From: Glandiceps talaboti
Taxonomy: Eukaryota > Hemichordata > Enteropneusta > Spengelidae
Direction of reading: 5' to 3'
DNA length: 64,000 nucleotides
Assembly: GCF_964340395.1 (NCBI RefSeq)
Contig: NC_135564.1
Coordinates: forward strand, 7,899,361-7,963,360
The notes beneath the pieces are model-generated. The model was given only the letters and a program-made list of their open reading frames with translations. It had not been told where the DNA came from and searched no databases. The position numbers and the translations under genes were made by a program. This document shows, in pieces, positions 53,906 through 64,000 of this stretch; the first letter of the stretch is position 1; the number at the start of each line of letters is the position of its first letter.

Positions 53906-56900
53906 ATGGGGTCTGCACCTAGCGCGAAGAAAAACCAAGTGAACGAGGTAACTTCGGATATCAAAGATGATGAAACTACCGAATATACTATGCCTTCGGA
54001 GGTGGCCGCGGCATTCGCTGCAAAGGCAGCACTGGCATCCCATAAAGTAAGACTAGAGAAGCACCCTGAAATACAGGAGGTGTTACCAAACATGAAAGCA
54101 GCAGTGCAAATAATTGACAACAATGCCAACAAGGCAGACATAACGGAAGAGGTTCTCCGTGAGATTGCCGAGGCCATTGAGGACGACTTATTAGAAGATA
54201 TTTTTTATACATACAACTCGAAAGAACAACATAGATTAATAAGCGACCAGCTTGGGTACGATGGAATGATACCAGCGTGCGCTAGATTCTACAGACGCGT
54301 CTTGAAAGGGGGACCCGTCCTAAGGAGTGATTTGATCGCAAATACCACGTATTCGATACTCAATATAATCACAACGTTGACAGACGGCAGTGAAATGATT
54401 TGTAAACAGTGTGAAAACGAAGGACTGGTAGATGTTCTAATCGAAGGGCTGAACGACAAGGATTTGCAAGAAACACACATGAGTAATCCCGTAAGTATGA
54501 AAACCACCGTCCTTGTTAAATAGATTGGATAAGCACAAAATATTTCATAGTAGGCTATGAAGGCAATCAGCAAATATTCACATTTTTGTATTCGTTGACC
54601 ATTTACGGATGCCAAGGAAAAGAGTATCAATTTTTTGGGAAAAACAAAGTTTCAAGAAAGCCATTTTATGTGTGTTTTTTTTCCTTGTATGATCAGAACA
54701 CAACTCACGGACACAAAACGAAACGAAACGAAAACAAAAATCGCAGAAACGAATTCGAAAGCAACAGTCTAGATATGGAGTTCTGATACCTCAGTGAAAT
54801 ACACCTTTGGTGTTGCTTCGGACAGCGGAACAATATGAACGTCTCAATAGGCGTACAGTATACTGAATATGCCATATCATTATGTACACATTTTTCACAA
54901 ATATTCATTTTGTTCCTCTACATAGACGTTTTACAAATTTTGCCTGATTTACCTGAGTGGGATTTACAATTGTGCCAAAGGGAACGTCAGTCGACAGTTC
55001 TTCAATCAACACAATGCCGTTAATATCGTGGACCCATACACAAAATCAACGGACAAGACGGTCAAAACTCTATCTGTCTTGGCTATTGCTTACATCATAG
55101 AAGAAGACGAACAAAATGATTTAATTGTAGCTGATGAAACGATACGTTTTGTTATCCGAACTTTCAAAGAAGTCCTGATAAACAGCAGCGATACAACATC
55201 ACCCGGAGGGTTCGAATTCTCAGTTGAGGTACGTAATTTGTCGTCGTAAAGCATTGTCAATTGCCGTAAAGCACTGTCAATTGCCGTAAAGCACTGTCAA
55301 TTGCCGTAAAGAACTTTCAATTGCCGTAAAGCACTGTCAATTGCCGTAAAGCACTGTCAATTGCCGTAAAGCACTGTCAATTGCCGTAAAGCACTGTCAA
55401 TTGTCGCTAAGTACTGTCAATCGTCGTAAAGCACTGTCAATCGCCGTAAACCACTGCCATACCCTTTTTGTACGTGCGCAAATAGAGATGATGCATGATC
55501 CATAACCCCGCTATAATGAACTCTGTTAAAGGGGACTGCCACTCTAGGAAATAAAATTAGCATAGATGCATATCTGGTAGATGAAAAATGAATATTCATA
55601 AGTCCTCACTGCTTATTACCTTCCGATAAAGTATTTTAATCTAATACATATTCATGTCTGCTAAGTCTTTCGATACACAGTGAAACATCGCTAGAACGAT
55701 GGAGGTGAAACAGGTAATTCTTAGAAATAGCGTGAAATTTATGTGATGTAAAATAATGAACTGGCTCGCCAAAACCCACTATAGTGAAATACATTTATTT
55801 ACCAGAGTACTGTCCCTTTAAGTGAACATTCTATAAACAACACCCTTTCATGTCGATGTCCACCCGACATGAAACTTTAAATAATAAAGTTTACTAGAAT
55901 ATCAGAATATCGCAATTGAGAAGAAAAAAATTAATTCAAAGTATATTTCAATCTACCTGATTCAACTTAGCGGGTAATGTTTTATTTTTTTAAAAAAAAT
56001 AGGAATTGGCCCAGGGATTGTCAAGTCTGGCTAATCATGATAAAAACAAGAAAATTATCGTTGAAGCTGGCGCTCTGCCACTGTTGGTCCAATTGATGAA
56101 GGAGGGTGACGAAAAAGAAATATTTTGTGCAGCACGCGCTGTTTGGACGCTAGGATTTGACGATGACAATAAAGGTAAAATAAAGCAAGAACCAGGGGCT
56201 GTCGAACGATTGGCGCAGCTACAGTCACATGACAGCCAGCGAATCCAACAAGCAGTAAACGGTGCATTGTGGGTAATTCAAGGAGACAACTATGTTCATG
56301 GTAGGTGTACTGTATGACATGCATATTCATCATATACTAGTCAGTCTATCTGTGTATATTGTGATTTCCACTGTTATGAAAAATGGGTATAGAACTAAAA
56401 ATGTTTATATCTCATTTTCACTTAGTGAATTCTACCGGTATCTCACAAACGCACAATTTCTGGACATGCCATTAAAAATTTGGTCCGATTATTCATACTT
56501 TTTACATACAGACATCAAGCCACTGTACTTTCAAGAACAAGTAGACAGCTAATTACAAGTTTGATCTATTTTGCAACTGGCTAAATGCTTTAAATTATAG
56601 CGAAAAGTGACAGCTGACAGGAATTTTTGTTGTGAAATTTAAAATCTATAATTTTTCTTCTTCTTCTGATAAAGGTAGTCATGAAGGAGGTGAAGACGCC
56701 TCTGAGGAATGCCGTGACCATGTAATGATCAGCTACCAATGGGATGTACAGAAATTAATGCTTAAGCTCAAACAACAACTTGAGAAAAACGGCTACCGTG
56801 TATGGATGGACCTTGATCAAATGGGTGGGTCTACACTACAGGCAATGGCAGATGCAGTAGAAAATGCAGCTGTTGTTTTGGTTTGTGTGTCCCAAAAGTA

Positions 56901-58168
56901 CAAAGACAGTCCTAACTGTAGAGTTGGTGAGTGGAAAACGCTTTGATTGCTATATAGCTCGATATATAACTCTGCGCAATCAAAAAGTTACTCTGCTAAA
57001 TGTTTTGCTCTCTGAGACTGCGCAATCAAAAAGTGGCTTTGCACTACATTTTTCTCACCATGATCACAGAGGCTCCTCGCAATAAAAAACGTGCCCTGCG
57101 CTATGTTTAGCTCTAGTGCCACAATCAAAGAGTTGCTCTGCACGTCAATGTTATGCTCTCAAAACCTATTAAGTTTGGTACAGCTACTATCTCTATCTTT
57201 GAAGTAATAGTGAACAGCTACAGGAAGACTAGAACTTTATTTTTCCCTCCCTCCCTCCATCTATATATATATGCATGTACTAATTTATAATCCTTGTTTT
57301 ACAGAAGGAGAATATGCATTTCAACAAAGAAAAAAAGTAGTGCCGTTGATGGTTGAAGAAAACTACAGGCCGACTGGTTGGTTAGGGGCAATCCTGGGTA
57401 CCAAGTTTTACATTGATTTTGCAAAGAAGACACAACCCTTTGGTGTCTGTGTTCAACAGCTAATCAAACAACTAGCAGATGACGGAAAAGCTATCAAAGT
57501 AAAACAAGCAGTGGCCAAAGCAGTTGGTGACGTTGGTGCAGTTCCTGACAGACCTGCAACAGCTCAACCGTGCAGTGATTGGACCAATCAGAAAGTTGTT
57601 GAATGGTTACGTAGTCATAACATACAATGGTGAGTAAGGGTATCACGAGAAATAGCTACAAATCATTGCCACAACCACCACCAATCACCACCATTACAAA
57701 TCACCATCACAACCACCAAATACAACCAACACAAACACCACTACTAATAACCACCACTACCAATCACCGCCACCACCCCAACTGCCATCATCTTCACCAC
57801 CACCACCACCACCACCACCACCACCACCACCACCACCACCACCACCACCACCACCACCACCACCACTGCCACCACCACCACTGCTACCATTTACCACATC
57901 ACAACTCGCCAGCATCTCCAATCACCACCACCACCCCAACTACCACCATCTTCAACACAAACATCAAAACACCACCACCATATCATCATCACTACCACTA
58001 CCTCAATACAAACATCAAATCACCACCACCACCACCACCACCACCACCACCACCACCACCACCGCCACTGCCACCATTTACCACACCACAACTCACCAGC
58101 ATCTCCAATCACCACCACCACCCCAACTATCACCATCTTCAACACAAACATCAAAACACCACCACCAT

Positions 58169-58199
<31 letters not shown>

Positions 58200-58307
58200 C
58201 CACCATCACGACCACCACCACTACGACCACCACCACCTCCACCACCACCACCACCATCACCACCACCACCATAACCACCCCCCACCACCACCACCACAAC
58301 CACCACC

Positions 58308-58338
<31 letters not shown>

Positions 58339-59029
58339 TCATCATCATAAAAAAACACGACCACCACAACCAGGTTTTTTTTTAGCACAATTACTCTGGA
58401 AAATTGATATTTTCAGAAACAATACAAGCCAAAGATGAAATGATCTGACGATGATCTAATAACTAATTGCATGAATTACAATCATCATTAGATCCATATT
58501 ACTGTAAACCAATGACCACTCTTCTCCCGATGCAATGGTTTGATACACCCATGTTCTTCTGAATTTTCTCCAACAGCAAAGCATTGAAACAACTTCTAGG
58601 TGAGGATCTTGTCTTCCTACAAAACATGAGAGCTGAGGTACGTATATATTCTGGATTTTTAACATTGAAATGCTAACATTTATCCATACTTATGTCATTT
58701 AGGGTTACTGGGATTCTAAATCAAGAATACCAATATTTCACATTTATTACCTACTACACTGCATATTATCTTAGTTATCAATACACAGTGTTGAACACAG
58801 GTCAATTTCAGACATATACTACTATAGTCAAGAAATATACGTGAAACATATACAGTATCTTCAATGATAACATTGGACACAGGCATCATTTTACATGTAT
58901 ATACTCTCTGAGTATCTCCCTTTTTAGGCTCCCGAATTTTTCTACTATTACATGGTGAGAAATCTAGGAATAAAGGATATACCACAAATGAGAAGACTTC
59001 GGAATGCACTGGATAAACTTGGACAATGA
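53906..59029 (+). CDS. ARM-TIR-SAM protein (probable TIR-domain NAD-consuming or immune signalling protein)
   Basis: A 641-residue protein in seven exons: 53906-54490, 54926-55228, 56003-56300, 56675-56926, 57305-57629, 58577-58637 and 58928-59029. All are GT-AG and in frame, with stop TGA at 59027-59029. Residues ~60-395 are helical armadillo-type repeats (clearest in exon 3: AGALPLLVQLMKEG, CAARAVWTLGF, QAVNGALWVIQ). Residues ~411-520 are a TIR domain (HVMISYQW, GYRVWMDLDQMGGSTLQAM, VVLVCVSQKYKDSPNCRVEG, VVPLMVE). Residues ~572-640 are a SAM domain (WTNQKVVEWLRSHNI, LGEDLVFLQNM, LGIKDIPQMRRLRNALDKLG). SARM1 has ARM-SAM-SAM-TIR, so this is a related set of parts in another order, not a SARM1 orthologue. 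The start ATG lies in AGCCATGG, a good initiation context, and encodes MGSAPSAKK, an N-myristoylation pattern. NADase activity is inferred from the TIR fold. Confidence 0.92.
55240..55455 (+). repeat. 20-bp minisatellite in the ARM-TIR-SAM second intron
   Basis: About ten units of CAATTGCCGTAAAGCACTGT starting within 12 bp of the exon 2 donor (55229), with more divergence at the right end. Confidence 0.92.
55526..55821. mobile_element. MITE-like element, family A
   Basis: Starts TTAAAGGGGACTGCCACTCT and ends AGTACTGTCCCTTTAA; 296 bp, in the intron before ARM-TIR-SAM exon 3. TTAA-type ends are visible on both sides. Confidence 0.7.
56675..57629 (+). CDS. TIR-domain exons of the ARM-TIR-SAM gene
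   Basis: Exon 56675-56926 encodes residues 396-479 and exon 57305-57629 residues 480-587. The first has the strand-A motif HVMISY, the BB-loop region WMDLDQMGGST and helix NCRV. The second starts at E480 (codon split by the intron) in CRVEGEYAF and continues VVPLMVEENYRPTGWLG. By position relative to VVPL, E480 aligns with catalytic E642 of SARM1. E482 is an alternative. Confidence 0.88.
57664..58352. repeat. (CAC/CCA)n-rich intronic tract
   Basis: About 690 bp of imperfect CAC, CCA and ATC triplets in the intron that splits the SAM domain. Open frames across it encode poly-His, poly-Pro or poly-Val and are not genes. Confidence 0.9.
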
Positions 59030-59221
59030 TAGACAACTGGACAAGACTTCCACCAAGTCTGACAGGTATCATAGGACATTAATAGTCCGTGAGGTACGCC
59101 GTGTCTGGGCGATCTCACACGTAGGATATTGAGGGTGGCGTGACAAGATACGACTTATCTTACTTTCTACATAGGATTGTATACTCCCTTCTCCCTCTCC
59201 TCTCCTCTCGTCTCATATATA

Positions 59222-59223
59222 TT

Positions 59224-59260
<37 letters not shown>

Positions 59261-59312
59261 GACAGACAGACTGACTGACTGACTGACTGACTGACTGACA
59301 GAGACAGACAGA
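59222..59312. repeat. (GA)n-(GACA)n-(GACT)n microsatellite
   Basis: Three related tetranucleotide blocks in succession. Confidence 0.93.
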
Positions 59313-59361
59313 TTACATGTTTTCCACACATACTACCGATGACAAGGCGATCTTATTTTGT

Positions 59362-59424
59362 AGTTATGTTATGCTATTCTATGTTATGTTATGTTATGTT
59401 ATGTTATGTTATGTTATGTTATTT
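59362..59424. repeat. (ATGTT)n microsatellite
   Basis: About eleven pentanucleotide units. Confidence 0.93.
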
Positions 59425-59527
59425 GTTTATTAAATTGTCCTGTGTGGACTTATCAAATTACACAGTACTTAAAAATAAGATTTACAAAGATAGCCCTCTG
59501 GCTTATAGAGCACAAAGAATATTGAAT

Positions 59528-59531
59528 TACA

Positions 59532-59606
<75 letters not shown>

Positions 59607-59716
59607 ATAGATGGATGGATGATGGATGGATGGATGGATGAATGAATGAATGAATGAATGAATGAATGAATGAATGAATGAATGAATGAATGAATAAATA
59701 AATAAATAAATAAATG
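59528..59716. repeat. (AAAT)n-(GGAT)n-(GAAT)n-(AAAT)n compound array
   Basis: Four consecutive tetranucleotide blocks, each one base change from its neighbour. Confidence 0.95.
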
Positions 59717-59848
59717 CCACGTACGTCTCGCTTGTAACTGAAGTTTTTCCTAATGTTCAAGGCCTCATATAGAAAGTTATAGTAGTAATAGTCAGATGAT
59801 AATAACGAATAAATAATCAAGAGAGAGTAACCTATAACGGAATCATCA

Positions 59849-60092
59849 TGTATGTATGTATGTATGTATGTATGTATGTATGTATGTATGTATGTATGTA
59901 TGTATGTATGTATGTATGTATGTATGTATGTATGTATGTATGTATGTATGTATGTATGTATGCATGTATGCATGTATGCATATATGTATGTATGGATGGA
60001 TGTATGTATGTATGTATGTATGTATGTATGTATGTATGTATGTATGTATGTATGTATGTATGTATGTATGTATCTATGTATGTATGTATACT
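59849..60092. repeat. (GTAT)n microsatellite
   Basis: About 240 bp of GTAT units with a few GCAT, GGAT and CTAT variants in the middle. Confidence 0.95.
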
Positions 60093-60279
60093 CATTTTAC
60101 AATCGTTTAACTGTAAATAGAGAGAAAAGTGGCATTAAATTTTATAAGAGATGTATTGTCTAGTTGTATACACTTGTTATACTTCAATCATTTACAATCA
60201 AATGTACAATTCTGAAAAATAGCTACAATAGTATTTTATGTACTTTTTTATGTAAAGTTAAAATTGAAATAAATAAATA

Positions 60280-60280
60280 A

Positions 60281-60348
<68 letters not shown>
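60280..60348. repeat. (AT)n tract left of the inverted repeat
   Basis: About 34 AT units, directly abutting the left arm of the perfect inverted repeat. Confidence 0.95.
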
Positions 60349-60351
<3 letters not shown>

Positions 60352-60499
60352 TGGTAGTACTGGAACTCTTTCTTGGGTGTAACTCGGAGTTTCACGCATA
60401 TTGCGATCATCAGACACTCTGATGATCTGAGTGTCTGATGATCGCAATATGCGTGAAACTCCGAGTTACACCCAAGAAAGAGTTCCAGTACTACCAAAA
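60349..60499. repeat. Perfect 71-bp inverted repeat with 9-nt spacer
   Basis: Left arm 60349-60419, spacer TGATGATCT at 60420-60428, right arm 60429-60499. I compared the arms base by base and found no mismatch. The outer end is TTTTGGTAGTACTGG and the inner end CATCAGACACTC. No coding content. Confidence 0.95.
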
Positions 60500-60558
60500 C
60501 TATTACGCTCTGCCACTGCGGTATAGAGCACTGTCTTAGCAGATTGATACTCACCGAG

Positions 60559-60669
<111 letters not shown>

Positions 60670-61225
60670 GCTAGCATGTTCCATTTACTTTCTTTTCATA
60701 TTTGCTGTGCATCAGTATGTAGCCTAGAATCCAGGTTTGTGGTGATTTTGGGCTCTCGCCTCTCATCTCAGGTGTATGCATAAAAAATAAAAGGTGGAAA
60801 AAATATCATCTAGCAATTTATTATTCATGGCCCAACGAATTAGCAAAAGGATTCCACGACCTATAGATATTTTAAATAATAAATATTCATGAGCTTCACA
60901 GAGGTAAAAGTAAGTTACTCGAAGACAAGTTTTCACAAAAGGGCGGACATAGTAATAAATAATAATTTATTTATGTCCGCTGTAAAATTAAACGATTTTA
61001 CTCGAGGTATAAGGTATACACATATATAGTGTACAGATAAAACATATGTTTGCATAGCCTCAGTTACCCACACTCTTATCGCTCTGGGGCTCCACTAAGT
61101 CTACGAGACCCAGGGGAATTTAAACCATATAACTTTTTCAGGCAGGACTACATTGTAACTGATACAGATGTATTAGTGAACTCGGTACATCCACAGGGAA
61201 CCCAAGATCCTTGTTAACAACAAAG

Positions 61226-61235
61226 TTTAATAAAC

Positions 61236-61298
<63 letters not shown>

Positions 61299-61301
61299 TT
61301 C
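61226..61301. repeat. (TTAT)n microsatellite
   Basis: About 18 tetranucleotide units following AGTTTAATAAACT. Confidence 0.93.
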
Positions 61302-62173
61302 GAGATATCTACAGGATTACCCCATTTACAGACACTCAGAAATTGGAAAAGACTAAAAATGCAGTCAATATTTCAAAACACAAATAAATAATAATAAATT
61401 GCATACACAAACAACAAAATATACACGAGTAAATGAAAATAGCATTCAATCATACCAAAAACTAATCTATATGGGTCCGTATACTACCAAAATAAGTAAT
61501 AAATACTGTACTCAAATGATACATTAATGTGCCGCTGAAAACGTGATCGGAACTTTCACTAGACTGGCACTTGGTGGCGGCCTAACGGTAGGGGTTAAAG
61601 GTCACAAATTACAGTACAATGGCGCGACAGTCAAAATCACAGTGCGAACAAAAGACAGACCCTTTAAATAAGTTTGAGAGAAGATTATTCCAAAGAAGGA
61701 CTTTTTATGGAACTAAACATCCTATGTCTTTGTGACTAGGACACGAACTTTACAGGTAAGATGATTCCCATGTTCATGATCGTTGACTTGAGTACACCCA
61801 GTCCTGCTTAGTTTAGTTTAGTTTAGTTTAGTTTATTCATGGATGTATTAGTAATACATCTATGGTTTATTTCAGTAAAACAACAAGATCGACAGCACTT
61901 AGAGGGTGCAGGGGTTTATAGTGTAGCAGGGCGGCTGTAACTGGCCAACTAACACTCGGTCACTGTGCAATGGTCATAAAATACATCAAGAAATCATTGA
62001 ACGGTAAAAGGGGAAATAGATAACGATAATGAACTTTCATTATTATTAAGTGATCAGTCACTGTGTTAGATTTTCAATTAGCTGTTCCCATGACAACAAG
62101 GTTTAAATCCACAACATCACACCCAGGAAGCGAATACCAAATTCTTACTCAAGTTGTCAAACTCGGGCTTGTT

Positions 62174-62266
62174 ATCGGTACGTCTGGAGATATATAAGAG
62201 AAAAGTGGAGAATTTTGTGTATCGGTACGTCTGGAGATATATAAGAGAAAAGTGGAGAATTTTTTC
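62174..62266. repeat. 46-bp direct duplication
   Basis: ATCGGTACGTCTGGAGATAT with the following AAGAGAAAAGTGGAGAATTT occurs twice in tandem with no visible change. Confidence 0.9.
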
Positions 62267-62640
62267 TTGTATACTGCCCTCTAGAGAGACTTTATGAATT
62301 CACTTTGTTTTACCAAGTTCACCATATACTTTTTAGTAGGAGAGAAGTTGCAAATTAAGATGTAAAGTTATAACGGTACAAACTCATAAACAGTTCAGCA
62401 TAGCAAAGAATAGCTAATGTGCAATAACTTTATCTCTGATGATTCCCCGCGCACTGATGAATATTTTGACTGGAGTTGTGATTCTGTTGGAAATAGTTCT
62501 GATAGTGATACAGAAAAATAACAGCATCTGAAAAGAAAAACATCTTTCAAGATAAGTTTATTATTGATACCAATAATTGTACACTAACTTTGATTTACTT
62601 CAAAAGTGAAAAATAAACAGGAATTTTGACATTACATGCA

Positions 62641-63112
62641 TTAAAGGGGAACACCACTCCAGGAAATAAAAGCATTTTCTGAAACTATGGGTTCTGGAGA
62701 GTCATTTCCTGATTTTACATCACCTACAATTACTTGTGATTTCAGAGAAACATCAAGTTCACCTTGTGCCTTTAGCTTTAAAGGGTATCTTTGCTAATGG
62801 CCACATTGCATCATGGGAGTCACCAGAAATAATAATTCATGGTTGATCAATGAATATTCATATGATATGTTTTATATTGACTTGAATAAGCACTTAGGAG
62901 TCATGAATATTCATTGTTCAATCATGAATATATTATTTCTGTTGATTCCCAAAATGCATTAGCCCATAGCAAAGATATCCTATAATGGCTCAATTTGTTG
63001 TTTCTCTTAAATCGCAAGTACATTTGTAATTTGTGGGTGAAATCATGAATGACTCTTCAGAACCCATAGGTTATGAAAATGTTGCTATTTCCTGGAAGAG
63101 TGATCTCCTTTA
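62641..63112. mobile_element. MITE-like element, family A, longest copy
   Basis: Starts TTAAAGGGGAACACCACTCC and ends TTTCCTGGAAGAGTGATCTC plus CTTTAG. It is 472 bp with arms that mirror over most of the length (ATGGGTTCTGGAGAGTCATT against AATGACTCTTCAGAACCCAT). Confidence 0.78.
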
Positions 63113-63547
63113 GTGTGATAAATAGCTCCCTCTAGTGGTAATGGTTTGCAATATCACAAGTAATATTTATGGCTTGGTAAGTTAGATAGGCATTCATGCA
63201 TGTCATATTAGTTTCTCTAATGTTGTAAAATCAAGGCAAATCTGTATCTACAGAGGGCGCTGTTCATTGACAATGTAAATATGTACACTGCTGGCTTGGA
63301 AAGCAAATGACCATTGAACAAAGGTGTAAGCCCAATACTACAGTGCCATGGCATTGTTTATCAACTTCTGCATGTCTTGGTGTCAAACCTACTGTATCTA
63401 GGTTCATGCACTGAAATACTAAAATGATTAGTTTTATCTGATCTGTCATGGGACGTTGGAGTGTTTTTTTTTTTTTTAAAAGGCAGTTCATCATACGTAG
63501 ACTCTAGGGACTTTAACCAACCCTTATTAGTGTGCACACCTATGGAT

Positions 63548-63548
<1 letters not shown>

Positions 63549-63590
<42 letters not shown>
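63549..63590. repeat. (AC)n microsatellite
   Basis: About 21 AC units. Confidence 0.95.
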
Positions 63591-63592
<2 letters not shown>

Positions 63593-64000
63593 AAGATGTT
63601 GATACCTCAGACTGCTATAGAAATAGTGGTCTGAGTTGATACATAGAGACATGCACATAATTGTGTACATACAGAATGATGTGTGTGCACACACATACCT
63701 GCAAATTCAGATACAAGAACATGCAGGCAAACCCTCGGACATTGACAAACGTGTTTACTATCATGCAATTATGTGCACACAGTCATAGATGCTGACACAT
63801 AAAATTTGTAATATGTGCATGCATGCAGACATATTCAATGCACTCATTTAGTATATTATACAAATGCAAATGTGACCAATAGCCGTGTCAGGCAGACTAA
63901 CAAGAAAGCCTGGCTGGCTACTCAAGTGGTTCACTGCAGCTCAACAGAGTAATTAAAAACAGGATACGCACAGATGAAAAGGATACAATTAAATTATAAA

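Noticed and set aside
57627-58274. 215-codon open frame rich in His and Pro
   Set aside because: It is a translation of the CAC/CCA intronic tract; the real exon ends at 57629 with a good donor and the next SAM exon is at 58577.
53906-59029. SARM1 orthologue
   Set aside because: Domain order is ARM-TIR-SAM with a single SAM and no mitochondrial leader, so it is a different family member.
61080-61900. Possible LINE/SINE 3' ends before (TTAT)n and (TTTAG)n
   Set aside because: Only the tails are suggestive; no reverse transcriptase remnant, tRNA-like head or target duplication could be seen.

Overview
This window comes from an animal nuclear genome, most likely an invertebrate deuterostome (hemichordate, cephalochordate or echinoderm; I cannot choose between them). 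The evidence is GT-AG spliced genes with clear animal orthology, two U1 spliceosomal RNA genes, AT-rich DNA, abundant microsatellites and intronic minisatellites, and many short foldback/MITE-like elements. Exon boundaries below were worked out by hand. Each was required to have GT and AG ends and to keep the reading frame, and every multi-exon gene closes in frame.

Layout. (1) 689-18000, +: the last 17 exons of a contactin-associated protein (CNTNAP/Caspr/neurexin IV) gene whose 5' part lies left of the window. (2) 18001-27412: a convergent intergenic stretch with the CNTNAP 3' region, two transposon-like elements and a U1 snRNA gene on the minus strand (22719-22883). (3) 27413-41415, -: a complete 15-exon cytoplasmic dynein 1 intermediate chain gene (605 aa). 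Its last intron contains a second U1 gene (27807-27971) on the same strand, with its own promoter. (4) 41416-42070: a 655-bp spacer, presumably a shared promoter, to (5) 42071-45006, +: SDHAF3, a LYR-family assembly factor for succinate dehydrogenase. (6) 45007-50927: non-coding, repeat-rich. (7) 50928-51953, +: an intronless class A GPCR directly downstream of a ~51-bp minisatellite. (8) 53906-59029, +: a complete seven-exon gene (641 aa) for an ARM-TIR-SAM protein with an N-myristoylation-type start. (9) 59030-64000: no gene recognised; dense microsatellites, a perfect 71-bp inverted repeat and a MITE.

The genes are not an operon and have unrelated jobs: axo-glial or septate junction adhesion (CNTNAP), microtubule transport (DYNC1I), mitochondrial complex II assembly (SDHAF3), receptor signalling, and probable TIR-based NAD-consuming or innate immune signalling. 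The DYNC1I-SDHAF3 pairing recalls the linkage of DYNC1I1 and SDHAF3 on human 7q21.3. The most notable observations are the U1 gene nested in the dynein intron with promoter and 3' box intact, the ARM-TIR-SAM protein, and intronic minisatellites whose units carry copies of splice sites.
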